From contig NZ_CP083553.1 of NCBI RefSeq assembly GCF_025144465.1, positions 2,788,001-2,852,000 on the forward strand: a stretch of DNA of 64,000 bases, given 5' to 3'. Positions 54,313-63,656 of this stretch are shown one piece after another. Origin of the DNA: Leisingera sp. S132 (GTDB lineage Bacteria; Pseudomonadota; Alphaproteobacteria; Rhodobacterales; Rhodobacteraceae). Numbering within the stretch: position 1 is the stretch's first letter; each line of letters opens with the position of its first letter. A program made the translations under genes and the position numbers. The notes beneath the pieces are model-generated. The model made no database searches, was not told the DNA's origin, and saw only the letters and a program-made list of their open reading frames with translations.

Positions 54313-54431
54313 GTTGGGCATGGCCCCTTCAGGCCCCTTGGGCCGGAAGGGGCGCGCCGCGCGGATGCGCGGCGCCGGGCCCAAAGCCGCGAGGCGGTCC
54401 GGCACAGCCGGGCAGCCGCGGGTGCGGGAGC
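54313..54431. repeat. multi-hairpin intergenic element, copy B
   Basis: It starts GTTGGGC and has CGCCGCGC...GCGCGGCG, GGGCCCAA, GCCGC-AGGCGG, GGCA-AGCC and GCCGCGGG, then ends GTGCGGGAGC. Its second half aligns closely with copy A. It lies between the convergent apt and FAD oxidase genes. Confidence 0.55.
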
Positions 54432-54452
54432 CCCCAAAGATACTGAATCAAA

Positions 54453-55871
54453 TCACTGCGCGCGCAGCACCGCGCCCGGGTTCATGATGCCATTGGGATC
54501 CAGCGCCTGTTTTATGGCCCGCATCGCTGTCAGCTTGGCCGGGTCGCCATAGCGCTCCAGATCACCGGTCTTCATCCGCCCGACCCCGTGCTCGGCGCTG
54601 AAGGAACCGCCGGAGGCCTGCACCAGATCATGCACCGCTTCTTTGACCGCACCGCACAAGGCGTCGTACTCTTCCCGCTTGCGGCCCTTGGCCGGAAACA
54701 CGTTGTAATGCAGGTTGCCGTCGCCCAGGTGGCCAAAGCAGTTGATGCGGAAATCGCCAAGCCCGGCGACCGCCGCCCTGCCCTGTTCGATAAAGGCCGG
54801 GATCTCCGAAATGGGCACCGAAATGTCATGGCTGGACACCGAGCCGATGGCCTTGTTGGCCAGCGGGATATGCTCGCGCACGGCCCACAATGCCTGCCGC
54901 TGGCTGTCCGACTGGGCAATCACCCCGTCGCTGGCCAGCCCCGCCGCCTCGGCGGCTTCAAACAGCGCAGCCAAAGTGTCCTCCGCCTCCAGCCCGCGCG
55001 GCAGGCCCAGTTCGATCAGCACGCACCACTCCGGCGCCTCAGCAAAGGGCTGGCGGACCTGCGGCAGCGTCTCCGCCAGGAATTCCAGCCCCTGCCGGTG
55101 GATCAGCTCAAAGGCGCTCACACCCTCGCCCGCGTGATCCCGCGCGAGGGCCAGCAGATCTATGGCCGCCTGCGGGCCCGCCACGATAAAGACCGCGGTG
55201 CCCTGCGACGCCGGGACCGGCGACAGTTTCAGCGCCGCTGCGGTGATCACCCCCAATGTGCCCTCCGCCCCGATCAAGAGGTTCCGCAGGTCATAGCCGG
55301 TATTGTCCTTCCTGAGCCGCGACAGCCCGTGCCAGATCTCACCTGAGGGCAGCACCGCCTCCAGCCCCAGGCAGAGGTCGCGGGCATTGCCGTAGCGCAG
55401 CACGTTGACGCCGCCCGCATTGGTCGCAAGGTTGCCGCCAATCCGCGCCGAGCCTTCCGCCGCCAGCGACAGCGGGAACAGGCGGCCCGCTGCCTGCGCC
55501 GCCGCCTGCACATCGGCCAGAATGGCGCCCGCTTCTGCGATCAGCACATTCTCCCGGGCATGAACCGCCCGGATCGCCGCCATCCGCTCCAGCGAGATCA
55601 CCAGGGGCGTCGGCCCGTCCGCCATCACCTGACCGCCCACCAGCCCGGTGCCGCCGCCATAAGGCACCACCGGCACCCGCGCAGCATTGGCTTCGCGGAC
55701 CAGAATAGACACCTCCTCCACGCTGCGCGGCAGCGCCAGCAGCCCCGCCTGCCCCTGATAGCGGCCGCGCGGCTCTTCCAGGTAGCGCGGCTCTGCATCC
55801 CGCAAAACGCCCTCAGGCAGCAAGGGGGAAAGACGGGCAGCAAAGGCGGGATCAGCAGGGTTCAGCGTCAT
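54453..55871 (-). CDS. FAD-binding oxidoreductase (GlcD/D-lactate dehydrogenase type)
   Basis: The 472-residue protein has the FAD_binding_4 fold with VVPYGGGTGLVGGQV, ARIGGNLATNAGGVNVLRYG and IGAEGTLGVITAAALKL, and a C-terminal cap with the HLGDGNLHYNVF and SAEHGVGRMK motifs. This is the family of D-lactate dehydrogenases, glycolate oxidase GlcD and D-2-hydroxyglutarate dehydrogenases. The exact 2-hydroxy acid cannot be told. It stands alone. Confidence 0.9.
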   Translation of the reverse strand: MTLNPADPAFAARLSPLLPEGVLRDAEPRYLEEPRGRYQGQAGLLALPRSVEEVSILVREANAARVPVVPYGGGTGLVGGQVMADGPTPLVISLERMAAIRAVHARENVLIAEAGAILADVQAAAQAAGRLFPLSLAAEGSARIGGNLATNAGGVNVLRYGNARDLCLGLEAVLPSGEIWHGLSRLRKDNTGYDLRNLLIGAEGTLGVITAAALKLSPVPASQGTAVFIVAGPQAAIDLLALARDHAGEGVSAFELIHRQGLEFLAETLPQVRQPFAEAPEWCVLIELGLPRGLEAEDTLAALFEAAEAAGLASDGVIAQSDSQRQALWAVREHIPLANKAIGSVSSHDISVPISEIPAFIEQGRAAVAGLGDFRINCFGHLGDGNLHYNVFPAKGRKREEYDALCGAVKEAVHDLVQASGGSFSAEHGVGRMKTGDLERYGDPAKLTAMRAIKQALDPNGIMNPGAVLRAQ

Positions 55872-55912
55872 GCCCTATCCATGCCGCAAGGCCCCGCGGC
55901 TGGCAAGGCGGC

Positions 55913-56737
55913 TCACTCGCCCTCCAGCAGGTACTTGGGTCGCAGAACATGGATGGTCGGGCGGCCAGGCAGGCTGCGCAGGGAGACAGTCAGCGCGCTG
56001 TTGCCCTCGTCCACCACATCAAACTCCGGGCCGATCCGGGCCAGGAAACTCTGCAACGAGTAGTCGCTGAACCAGTGCATCGGAATGATCACCGAGGACC
56101 GCAGCCGCCCCAGCACCTCCAGCATCTGATCCAGCGGCAGGGTGATGCCGCCATCCACTGCCGCCATCACCACATCCAGCCGCCCCAGCGCGGCATATTG
56201 CTCCGGCGTCGGCACATGGTGCAGGTGGCCCAGATGGCCGATGCACAGGCCCGCGGCCTCAAAGACAAAGATCGAATTGCCGCGCGCCTCCACCCCGCCG
56301 AACATGTTGCGGATGTCTGTGGGCACATTGCGGATCAGCATTTCCCCCAGGTCCAGATGATGCTCGATGCCGGCCCCGAACGGCCCCCAGCCCTCCAGCA
56401 CATGCGGGATGGCTGGGTCGGGATGGGCGGTCCAATGGGTCTCATGGGCGTGGTTCATGGTGACCACATCCGGGATCATCGGCGCAGCGCCGGTGAAGCC
56501 GGTGAAATCAGTGACCACATTCAGCCCGCCCTCGGTGCGCAGCAGAAAGGACGCATGGGCGATGTAGCGGATCTGCACGCTGTCCTCAGCCACCGGGTCC
56601 TGCCAGCTGGCCTGCTGCAGGTACTCCATCCCCGGCACGGACCGGGCCAGCGCGATGCAATGGCTCTGCCGCCGCTCCTGCGCCTGAAGGGCCGCGGAAC
56701 ACAGAATGAAACACAGGAGAGAGGCAAACGCGCGCAT
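55913..56737 (-). CDS. secreted MBL-fold metallo-hydrolase
   Basis: I start it at ATG 56737, giving 274 residues, with a signal peptide (MRAFASLLCFILCSAALQAQ). Metal motifs of the MBL fold are seen as MNHAHETHW and IGHLGHLHHVP; the first HxHxDH motif is altered (HAHETH). This looks like the UlaG-type branch. Substrate unknown. No clear ribosome site is visible before this ATG, so the start could be elsewhere. Confidence 0.8.
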   Translation of the reverse strand: MRAFASLLCFILCSAALQAQERRQSHCIALARSVPGMEYLQQASWQDPVAEDSVQIRYIAHASFLLRTEGGLNVVTDFTGFTGAAPMIPDVVTMNHAHETHWTAHPDPAIPHVLEGWGPFGAGIEHHLDLGEMLIRNVPTDIRNMFGGVEARGNSIFVFEAAGLCIGHLGHLHHVPTPEQYAALGRLDVVMAAVDGGITLPLDQMLEVLGRLRSSVIIPMHWFSDYSLQSFLARIGPEFDVVDEGNSALTVSLRSLPGRPTIHVLRPKYLLEGE

Positions 56738-56843
56738 GAGGCAGGTTCTAGGGCGCAAACCGGCATTGTCAGCCCTGATCCCAGAAAATTTGCGCCGTAG
56801 GCTCTCCCGCCTGCTGAGGCAGAATTGAAAATTCCGCCCCGCA

Positions 56844-56972
56844 GTTGGGCGTGGCGCCCTGCGGGCGCAGGGCGCGGGACCGCCAGCCAAGGACGCCGCG
56901 CCGCACCGCAGGGGCGGCGCCCGGCCCAACGGGAGCGGCGCATCCCCTGATGCGCCAGCGACGGGCGGGAGC
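56844..56972. repeat. multi-hairpin intergenic element, copy C
   Basis: It starts GTTGGGC, has GCGCCCTGCGGGCGCAGGGC, then GGCGCCCGGCCCAAC, whose end pairs with the start, then GCGGCGCATC...GATGCGCC and a final GCGGGAGC. It is more diverged than copies A and B. Confidence 0.5.
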
Positions 56973-57009
56973 ACCTGCTTGGGAGAGTGACCGCCCTCGG
57001 GTCCCGCCC

Positions 57010-57600
57010 CTAGGCCTGCCCCGCCAGTGTCTTGCCGCGGCGGTCGTGGCGCAGGGAGGCATAAAGCACATGGGTGCGCCAGCGGCCGTTGATCTGCAGA
57101 TAGGACTGGGCAACGCCCTCATACTTGAAGCCGGATTTCTCCAGCAGCCCCCGGGAGGCCTGGTTTTCCGGCAGGCAGGCGGCCTCGATCCGGCTCAGGT
57201 CCAGCCTGGTGAAGGCATGATGCACCACCGCGCCGATGGCCTCGCGCATATAGCCCTGGCGGGCAAAGGGCAGCCCGGTCCAATAGCCGAGCGTGCCCGC
57301 CTGCGCCGGGCCGCGGCGGATGTTGTCCAGCGTGATCGCCCCCACCAGAACCTGATCCTCGCGCCGGATCAGGAACAGCGGCAGCGCGGTGCCGCCAGCG
57401 ACCGAGCGGCGCGCCCAGTAGACCCGGTTGGTAAAGCTCTTGCGGCTGAGGTGATCCGCCGCCCAGCTGGGTTCCCACGGGGTCAGATAGGGCTGGCTCT
57501 GCAGCCTCAGCGCCGCCCAGCCGTGAAAATCCGCATGCACCGGCGGCCTGAGGGTCAGGCGCTCGGTTTCGATACGGACCTTGCGGCGGGTGAGCAGCAT
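57010..57600 (-). CDS. RimJ-like GNAT N-acetyltransferase
   Basis: This 196-residue protein has the N-terminal block IETERLTLRPPVHADFHGWA and the acetyl-CoA region LGYWTGLPFARQGYMREAIG, then LSRIEAACLPENQASRGLLE followed by KSGF, all typical of ribosomal protein alanine acetyltransferases. It overlaps the M16 stop by one base (TGATG) and ends the thrC operon. Confidence 0.92.
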   Translation of the reverse strand: MLLTRRKVRIETERLTLRPPVHADFHGWAALRLQSQPYLTPWEPSWAADHLSRKSFTNRVYWARRSVAGGTALPLFLIRREDQVLVGAITLDNIRRGPAQAGTLGYWTGLPFARQGYMREAIGAVVHHAFTRLDLSRIEAACLPENQASRGLLEKSGFKYEGVAQSYLQINGRWRTHVLYASLRHDRRGKTLAGQA

Positions 57601-58862
57601 CAGGCGGCGCGCCTCTCCTGCAGCCGTTCCAGCGCCGGGGCATCCGCGACCGGGCCGTACAGCGCCAGCGCCGCAGGCGCCGATACCGCCATGGTCTCAG
57701 CCAGCGCCCGCACGTCCTTGGTGGTGACCGCGTTGATGCGCTCCACCGTGCGCTCCAGCGACGGCACCTTGCCCCAAATCTGCACCAGCCGCGCCAGCCG
57801 TTCAGCACGGTTCGACGGGCTTTCCAGCCCCATCAGCATCCCGGCCTTCATCTGGGCGCGGGCGCGCTCGACCTCGGCATCGCTCATGTCGTCCGCCGCG
57901 CGTTTCATCTCGTCGATGGTGATGCCCGCCAGCTCCGCCAGCTGCTCGCCCGAGGTGCCCGCATAGACCGTCATCGAGCCGGTATCGGCATAAGAGCCCG
58001 CCTGCGAGAAGATCGTGTAGCAGAGACCGCGCTTCTCGCGCACCTCCTGGAACAGCCGCGAGGACATGCCGCCGCCAAGCGCACTGGCATAGATCTGCGC
58101 GGTGTACATCGACTGGTCGCGGTAGCCCGGCCCCTCAAAGGCCAGCGCGAAATGCGCCTGCTCCAGATCCTTCACCTGCCGCGCCTCGCCGCCGGTGAAC
58201 TGCGCGCCCTCGGCGGTGAACTCCGGCTTGGCCTCCATATGGCCGAACAGCTGCTCCGCCAGCTTGACCAGCGCATCGTGATCGACGCCGCCCGCCGCTG
58301 CCAGAATCATCTGGCCGGGGCCATAGTGTTCACCGACAAAGCGCTGCAGATCCTCGCGGCTGAAGCTGCGCACACGTTCCGCAGGCCCCAGGATCGTCCG
58401 CCCCAGCGGCTGCCCGCGGTAGCTTTCCTCCTGCAGCCAGTCAAAGATCACGTCGTCCGGCGTGTCCAGCGACTGGCCGATCTCCTGCAGGATCACCCCG
58501 CGCTCGACCTCGATTTCACGTGAATCGAACACCGGATTGAGCAGGATATCCCCGATCACATCCACCGCCAGCGGCACGTCGTCCTTCAGCACCCGGGCGT
58601 AATAGGCCGTCACCTCGCGCGAGGTGTAGGCGTTGATGTAACCGCCCACATCCTCGATCTCCTCTGCAATCTGCAGGGCCGAGCGCCGCTTGGTGCCCTT
58701 AAAGGCCATGTGCTCCAGGAAATGGGCGATGCCGTTCTGCTCCAGCCGCTCGTGGCGGCCGCCGGCGCTCACCCAGATCCCGACCGCCGCGGATTCCAGG
58801 CCCGGCATATGCTCGGAGACGATGCGGAACCCGTTGGCGAGTGTGTGCTGCTGAACTGTCAA
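57600..58862 (-). CDS. M16 family zinc metallopeptidase
   Basis: The 420-residue protein matches the mitochondrial processing peptidase-like M16 family. It has the inverted zinc motif HFLEHMAFKG (HxxEH) and the distal Glu in the YxxExVERGVILQEIG block (EVERGVILQEIGQ). LARLVQIWGKVPSLERTVERI lies near the end. It is likely active. It overlaps thrC by four bases, a gene pair kept in many alphaproteobacteria. Confidence 0.95.
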   Translation of the reverse strand: MTVQQHTLANGFRIVSEHMPGLESAAVGIWVSAGGRHERLEQNGIAHFLEHMAFKGTKRRSALQIAEEIEDVGGYINAYTSREVTAYYARVLKDDVPLAVDVIGDILLNPVFDSREIEVERGVILQEIGQSLDTPDDVIFDWLQEESYRGQPLGRTILGPAERVRSFSREDLQRFVGEHYGPGQMILAAAGGVDHDALVKLAEQLFGHMEAKPEFTAEGAQFTGGEARQVKDLEQAHFALAFEGPGYRDQSMYTAQIYASALGGGMSSRLFQEVREKRGLCYTIFSQAGSYADTGSMTVYAGTSGEQLAELAGITIDEMKRAADDMSDAEVERARAQMKAGMLMGLESPSNRAERLARLVQIWGKVPSLERTVERINAVTTKDVRALAETMAVSAPAALALYGPVADAPALERLQERRAA

Positions 58863-60247
58863 TGCGCGATGTTCTTTCTGATGTGATCCTCGAGGGCGTC
58901 CAGATCGTTGGCGATCCGTGTGACCCGTTCCGGCCTCTCATACAGGTCTGCCATGCGCGCAGGCAAGGGCGGATGAATGCCGCTGGCCTCTTCCACCGCA
59001 GCCGGGAATTTCGCCGGGTGCGCGGTGGCCAGCGTGATCATCGGCACCTCTGCGCTGCGATGCTCTTTTGCGACCTTCACGCCAACCGCGCCATGCGGGC
59101 ACAGCAACTCGCCTGAGGCCGCCAGCTCGGATTTGATGGTCGCCAGGGTTTCCGCCTCGGAGGTGCGGCCGGAAACGTAATTTTCCGCCAGCGCCTGCAT
59201 CGCGCCTTGCGACACGTCAAAACCGCCGTTCTTCAGCTCATCCATCAGCTGGGCGATGGCTTTGCTGTCCTTGCCATAGGCATAGAACAGCGCGCGCTCG
59301 AAGTTGGAGGACACCTGAATGTCCATCGACGGCGAGATCGAGGGCTGGGTTTCGCCCTTGTAATAGCCCTGGCCGGACAGGCAGCGGTGCAGGATGTCGT
59401 TCTGGTTGGTGGCAACCACCAGCTGGTCAATCGGCAGGCCCATCTGCTTGGCAATGAAGCCCGCAAAAATGTCGCCGAAATTGCCGGTCGGCACGGTAAA
59501 GCTCACCTTGCGCTGCGGCGCGCCGAGCGACACGGCCGAGGAGAAGTAATAAACCACCTGCGCCAGCACCCGCGCGATGTTGATCGAGTTCACACCCGCC
59601 AACTTCACGCCGTCGCGGAAGTCGAAGTCGTTGAACATGTCCTTCACACGCGCCTGGCAGTCATCAAAGTCGCCATCCACGGCCAGCGCATGCACATTGG
59701 CGTCCTGCGGCGTGGTCATCTGGCGGCGCTGCACCTCAGAGACACGGCCATGCGGGTAGAGGATGAACACATCCACATTGCTGAGGCCCCGGAAGGCTTC
59801 CATCGCCGCCGATCCGGTATCGCCGGAGGTGGCGCCCGCAATGGTCACCCGGTCGCCGCGGCGCTCCAGGGCGGATTGGAACAGCTGGCCGATCAGCTGC
59901 ATCGCAAAGTCCTTGAACGCCAGCGTCGGGCCGTGGAACAGCTCCAGCAGGAAATGGTTCGGTGCCAGCTGCTTCAGCGGCGCGCGGGCAGCGTGGCCGA
60001 ACCCCTCGTAGGCGCGGGCGATGATGGCGCGGAACTCCTCATCGGTGAAGCAGTCGCCGATGAAAGGGCGCATGACGCGAAAGGCGGTTTCCTCGTAGGA
60101 CAGCCCAGCCAGCGCCGCGATGTCGCCCTCGGACATCCGCGGGATCTCAGACGGCACATACAGTCCGCCATCACGCGCGAGGCCGGTCAGCATCGCATCT
60201 TCAAAGGTCAGCTCGGGCGCTTGGCCCCGGGTCGAGATATATTTCAT
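58859..60247 (-). CDS. thrC: threonine synthase
   Basis: ThrC makes threonine from O-phosphohomoserine with PLP. The 462-residue protein has KYISTRGQAPELTFEDAML at the start, the PLP lysine in LAFKDFAMQLI, the phosphate-binding GATSGDTGSAAMEAF and VPTGNFGDIFAG. The length and blocks are those of the long bacterial/fungal type. It follows the SURF1 gene with 20 bases between and overlaps the M16 gene by four. Confidence 0.97.
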   Translation of the reverse strand: MKYISTRGQAPELTFEDAMLTGLARDGGLYVPSEIPRMSEGDIAALAGLSYEETAFRVMRPFIGDCFTDEEFRAIIARAYEGFGHAARAPLKQLAPNHFLLELFHGPTLAFKDFAMQLIGQLFQSALERRGDRVTIAGATSGDTGSAAMEAFRGLSNVDVFILYPHGRVSEVQRRQMTTPQDANVHALAVDGDFDDCQARVKDMFNDFDFRDGVKLAGVNSINIARVLAQVVYYFSSAVSLGAPQRKVSFTVPTGNFGDIFAGFIAKQMGLPIDQLVVATNQNDILHRCLSGQGYYKGETQPSISPSMDIQVSSNFERALFYAYGKDSKAIAQLMDELKNGGFDVSQGAMQALAENYVSGRTSEAETLATIKSELAASGELLCPHGAVGVKVAKEHRSAEVPMITLATAHPAKFPAAVEEASGIHPPLPARMADLYERPERVTRIANDLDALEDHIRKNIAH

Positions 60248-60267
60248 CGCCTTCAGCTCTTTCGGGT

Positions 60268-60933
60268 TCAGGGGCGGCTGCGCCGCAGGAAGTAGACGGT
60301 CATCGCACCCCAGATCAGGGCCAGCGAAAACCAGGTGATCGCATATTGCAAGTGGTTGTTGGGGATGCCCGCAGCCGTCACGGCTTGCGGCGTGACCGCG
60401 GCCTCGGGCGCTGCGCTGCGGGCGACAATCAGAACGGGTTCGGTGTTCAGGCGCTCTGCCATATAGGCAACGTCCCGTGCATAGAGGATATTGGTGTCCG
60501 GTTCCGGCGCGGGGGTCGTCCAGTCGCCCTCATCCGGCCAGAGAAGATTGCCGGTGACCGTGGCCTGCCCGATGGTGAGAGGTGCGGCCTTTTCAGCAGC
60601 AGGGATGAAGCCCCGGTCCAACAGGACACGCCGCCCATCGGTGGTCACGAACGGGGCAATGACCCGGTACCCCGTCTCGGCGTCTTTGGTGACCCAGAAC
60701 ACATGCAGCGCATTGCCTTCGATTTCACCTTCGACGGTAACGGCCCGGTAGCGGTCTTGCTCTTTCACCGGGACCTGCGGCAAAGCCGCCGGTGCAGCCG
60801 CGATGCTGGCTTCAATCGTCTGAAGCAGGTCTTCTTTCCAGGCCTTGCGCTGCAGCTGCCAGGTGCCAAGGCCGATCAGTATGGCCAGGCCCGCGCCGCC
60901 GATGATCAACAGGAAGATGACACGCTGCATCAT
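60268..60933 (-). CDS. SURF1 family cytochrome oxidase assembly protein
   Basis: SURF1 helps put heme a into subunit I of cytochrome oxidase. The 221-residue protein has one helix at each end and the family marks GLGTWQLQRKAWKEDLL, LLDRGFIP and NNHLQYAITWFSLALIW. It lies between ctaE and thrC, in the usual alphaproteobacterial order. Confidence 0.95.
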   Translation of the reverse strand: MMQRVIFLLIIGGAGLAILIGLGTWQLQRKAWKEDLLQTIEASIAAAPAALPQVPVKEQDRYRAVTVEGEIEGNALHVFWVTKDAETGYRVIAPFVTTDGRRVLLDRGFIPAAEKAAPLTIGQATVTGNLLWPDEGDWTTPAPEPDTNILYARDVAYMAERLNTEPVLIVARSAAPEAAVTPQAVTAAGIPNNHLQYAITWFSLALIWGAMTVYFLRRSRP

Positions 60934-60955
60934 CGCTGCTCCGCTTCAAAGTTCA

Positions 60956-60983
60956 GGGCGCGCAAGGTGTCCCTTGCGCGCCC
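60956..60983. repeat. 12-bp stem hairpin between ctaE and the SURF1 gene
   Basis: GGGCGCGCAAGG and CCTTGCGCGCCC pair around a TGTC loop. No T run follows on the minus strand, so it may be a processing or attenuation hairpin inside the operon. Confidence 0.5.
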
Positions 60984-61031
60984 CGTGTGTGGCCTCATGC
61001 CTGCGGATAATCAACCGCAAACATGTAACCG

Positions 61032-61841
61032 TTACAAACCAGAGGTGCCCCAGATGTAGACGGCGAAGAACAGGAACAGCCAGACAACGTCCACGAAGTG
61101 CCAGTACCACGCGGCGGCCTCGAAACCGACGTGCTGCTCGGGGGTGAAATCGCCCTTCATCGCGCGGATCAGGCAGACGGTCAGGAAGATGGTGCCGATG
61201 ACGACGTGGAAGCCGTGGAAGCCGGTTGCCATGAAGAAGTTCGAGTAGAACTCGTCGCCGCCGAACTGCCAGCCTTCGTGCAGCAGGTGGGCATATTCAT
61301 AGCCCTGCAGCGCGGTGAAGGCGATGCCGAAGGCGATACCGATGGCCAGGCCCTGGATCAGCGCCTTGCGGTCGTTGTTGTGCACCAGCGCGTGGTGCGC
61401 CCATGTCACCGCACAGCCGGACAGCAGCAGGATCAGGGTGTTGATCAGCGGCAGGTGGAACGGGTCGACGGCATAGATCTCCGGCGCCACATATTCAGTG
61501 CCGACATAGGTCTCCATCGGGTACATGGCGTGTTTGAAGAACGACCAGAACCAGGCGAAGAAGAACATCACCTCGGACATCACAAACAGGATGAAGCCAT
61601 AGCGCAGGCCGATGCGGACGACCGGTGTGTGGTCGCCGACCTTGCTCTCGGCAACAACTTCCGCCCACCAGGCATAGGCCGAGTAGAGCACGGCAACGAA
61701 GCCGATCCAGAACGGCCAGGCAGTGATGCCCTTCATCCAGAACACTGCGCCGACCAGCATGACGAAGGTGCCCAAAGCGGCAGCCAGCGGCCAGATCGAC
61801 GGCGGCAGAATGTGATAATCGTGATTTTTAGCGTGCGCCAT
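61032..61841 (-). CDS. ctaE: cytochrome c oxidase subunit III
   Basis: Subunit III holds the oxidase complex together and binds lipids near the oxygen path. The 269-residue protein has seven membrane helices and the family marks [24 protein letters not shown], and [14 protein letters not shown], ending with [14 protein letters not shown]. It is the fifth gene of the operon that starts with ctaC. Confidence 0.98.
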   Translation of the reverse strand: MAHAKNHDYHILPPSIWPLAAALGTFVMLVGAVFWMKGITAWPFWIGFVAVLYSAYAWWAEVVAESKVGDHTPVVRIGLRYGFILFVMSEVMFFFAWFWSFFKHAMYPMETYVGTEYVAPEIYAVDPFHLPLINTLILLLSGCAVTWAHHALVHNNDRKALIQGLAIGIAFGIAFTALQGYEYAHLLHEGWQFGGDEFYSNFFMATGFHGFHVVIGTIFLTVCLIRAMKGDFTPEQHVGFEAAAWYWHFVDVVWLFLFFAVYIWGTSGL

Positions 61842-61864
61842 TTAAGTGTCCCTCACCTAGCGGC

Positions 61865-62452
61865 CTAGTTCGTGGTTGAACCTGCCCCGGTGTTATCCCC
61901 GGTGTCGAGAGCGGCGACGCCCTCGGGCAGATCGATTTCATGGAACGTGTACGACAGCGTGATCGTATGCACGTATTTCGCGTCCCGGTCGTCAATGATT
62001 TCCGGGTCGACATAGAAGGTCACGGGCATCTGCACCCGCTCCCCCGGCTGAAGCACCTGCTCGGTAAAGCAGAAGCAGTCGATTTTCGAAAAGAACCCGC
62101 CGGCCTGATAAGGCGCCACATTATAGGACGCCTGCCCTGCCACGGGCCGGTCGGTCGGGTTGTAAGCTTCGTAAAAGGCCAGGCCGGTTTCGCCCAGGCG
62201 GATCTCCATCTCGCGCTGCATCGGCTTGAACTCCCACGGCATGCCGCGTTCCTTGGAGCCGTCAAAGCGGACCTTGATGGTCTGGTCCAGAACCGTATCC
62301 GACCCCGCGCTGGCCACGCCGGTGACGCCGCCAAAGCCGGTGACGCGGCAGAACCAGTCATAAAACGGCACCGACGCCCAGGACAGCCCGCCCATCAGGA
62401 CGACGACGCCGACCAGCTGAACAACAGTCTTCCTGGGTCCCTGCAGCGCCAT
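61865..62452 (-). CDS. ctaG: cytochrome c oxidase assembly protein CtaG (Cox11)
   Basis: Cox11/CtaG delivers copper to the CuB site of subunit I. The 195-residue protein has an N-terminal membrane helix (VVLMGGLSWASVPFYDWFCR), then the copper-binding KIDCFCFTEQVL with the CFCF motif, and a beta-rich periplasmic domain ending near HEIDLPEG. It overlaps the small cox gene by one base. Confidence 0.97.
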   Translation of the reverse strand: MALQGPRKTVVQLVGVVVLMGGLSWASVPFYDWFCRVTGFGGVTGVASAGSDTVLDQTIKVRFDGSKERGMPWEFKPMQREMEIRLGETGLAFYEAYNPTDRPVAGQASYNVAPYQAGGFFSKIDCFCFTEQVLQPGERVQMPVTFYVDPEIIDDRDAKYVHTITLSYTFHEIDLPEGVAALDTGDNTGAGSTTN

Positions 62453-62616
62453 CAGTTCTGCTCCCCCTGTGCGTCGGGAAACTTGAAGCTGGCCGAGGTC
62501 ACCTTGACCATGGTCAGCGCCATGATCAGCACCACGAAGGCCGCCAGCAGAATGCCGACGCCCTTGTTCAGGCCGGACCGGCGCTTGTGGATCTCATGTT
62601 CCTTGCGCAGGGCCAT
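62452..62616 (-). CDS. 54-residue cox-operon membrane protein
   Basis: The ATG at 62616 is preceded by GGGAGG and gives 54 residues: a basic N terminus (ALRKEHEIHKRRSGLNKG), one membrane helix (VGILLAAFVVLIMALTMVKV) and a short outer tail. A similar small gene is found between ctaB and ctaG in many alphaproteobacterial oxidase operons. Its job is unknown; an assembly role is likely from context. It is often missed by gene finders because of its size. Confidence 0.8.
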   Translation of the reverse strand: MALRKEHEIHKRRSGLNKGVGILLAAFVVLIMALTMVKVTSASFKFPDAQGEQN

Positions 62617-62617
62617 C

Positions 62618-63559
62618 TTACCAGCCTCCCAAGCCATAGGGCTTCAGCAGGGCCTCGGCCAGGATGGCGCCGAAATGCAGGAACAGATACAGCAGAGACA
62701 GCTTGAAGAAACTGCGCTCAACCTTGAAATTGTCGGCCTCGGAATCATCCTCGTCGCGGCGGGTGATCTTCCAGGCGCCATGCAGGAACAGCGCGTTCAG
62801 CACCAGCGCCACGGCCAGATACAGCGGCCCGCCGATGCCGGAGAACGCAGTGCCAACAGCCAGCACGGCCAGCAGCACGGTATAGGCCAGAATGTGGACG
62901 CGCGTGGAGCGGCGGCCATGGGTCACCGTCAGCATCGGCACCCCCGCGTCGTCATAGTCAGAGCGCATGAACAGCGCCAGCGCCCAGAAATGCGGCGGCG
63001 TCCACATAAACGTCAGCAGGAACATCAGCCAGGGCTCAACCGACATGGTGCCGGTGGCAGCAATCCAGCCAATGACCGGCGGGAACGCCCCGGCGGCACC
63101 GCCGATGACGATGTTCTGCGGCGTCGCCCGCTTCAGCCACATGGTGTAGACCACCACGTAAAAGAAAATGGTGAAGGCCAGGAACGCGCCGGCAAAGACG
63201 TTGGCGGCCAGCGCCAGCATGATCACCGACAGGCCCGACAGCGCCAGGCCGAACGCCAGCGCCTCGCCGGCCTCAACCTTGCCGGCCGGGATCGGACGCG
63301 ACTTGGTGCGCTTCATCACCTTGTCGATATCCGCGTCCCACCACATGTTCAGCGCGCCGGAGGCACCGCCGCCAATGGCGATGAACAGGATCGCGCAGAA
63401 GCCGACAACCGGATGCACGGAAACCGGCGCGGCCAGCAGCCCGACCAGAGCGGTGAACACCACCAGCGACATGACACGAGGCTTCAGCAGGGCGAAATAA
63501 TCGCCAAAGCTGGCCTCGTCCTCATATGCCCGGCTTGCGTTGATGCTTGCGTCGCTCAT
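62618..63559 (-). CDS. ctaB: protoheme IX farnesyltransferase
   Basis: CtaB (CyoE/Cox10) converts heme B to heme O, the first step to heme A. The 313-residue membrane protein has about eight helices, with the prenyl-binding NMWWDADIDKVMKRTKSRP and the second acidic site YDDAGVPMLTVTHG. It is the second gene of the operon, one base from the small cox gene. Confidence 0.97.
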   Translation of the reverse strand: MSDASINASRAYEDEASFGDYFALLKPRVMSLVVFTALVGLLAAPVSVHPVVGFCAILFIAIGGGASGALNMWWDADIDKVMKRTKSRPIPAGKVEAGEALAFGLALSGLSVIMLALAANVFAGAFLAFTIFFYVVVYTMWLKRATPQNIVIGGAAGAFPPVIGWIAATGTMSVEPWLMFLLTFMWTPPHFWALALFMRSDYDDAGVPMLTVTHGRRSTRVHILAYTVLLAVLAVGTAFSGIGGPLYLAVALVLNALFLHGAWKITRRDEDDSEADNFKVERSFFKLSLLYLFLHFGAILAEALLKPYGLGGW

Positions 63560-63580
63560 CTTGGGTCCTTTGGCGGCAAC

Positions 63581-63602
63581 GGGTGCGCAAGCTTGCGCAC
63601 CC
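63581..63602. repeat. 22-bp perfect palindrome between ctaC and ctaB
   Basis: GGGTGCGCAAG is directly followed by its reverse complement. It recalls the hairpin at 60956-60983 in sequence (GCGCAAG). It may mark an mRNA processing point. Confidence 0.55.
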
Positions 63603-63656
63603 AGGTCTTGTCACTGTGCGGCACGGCGCCCCCTCGGGGCCCCTGCAACCAGGGGA

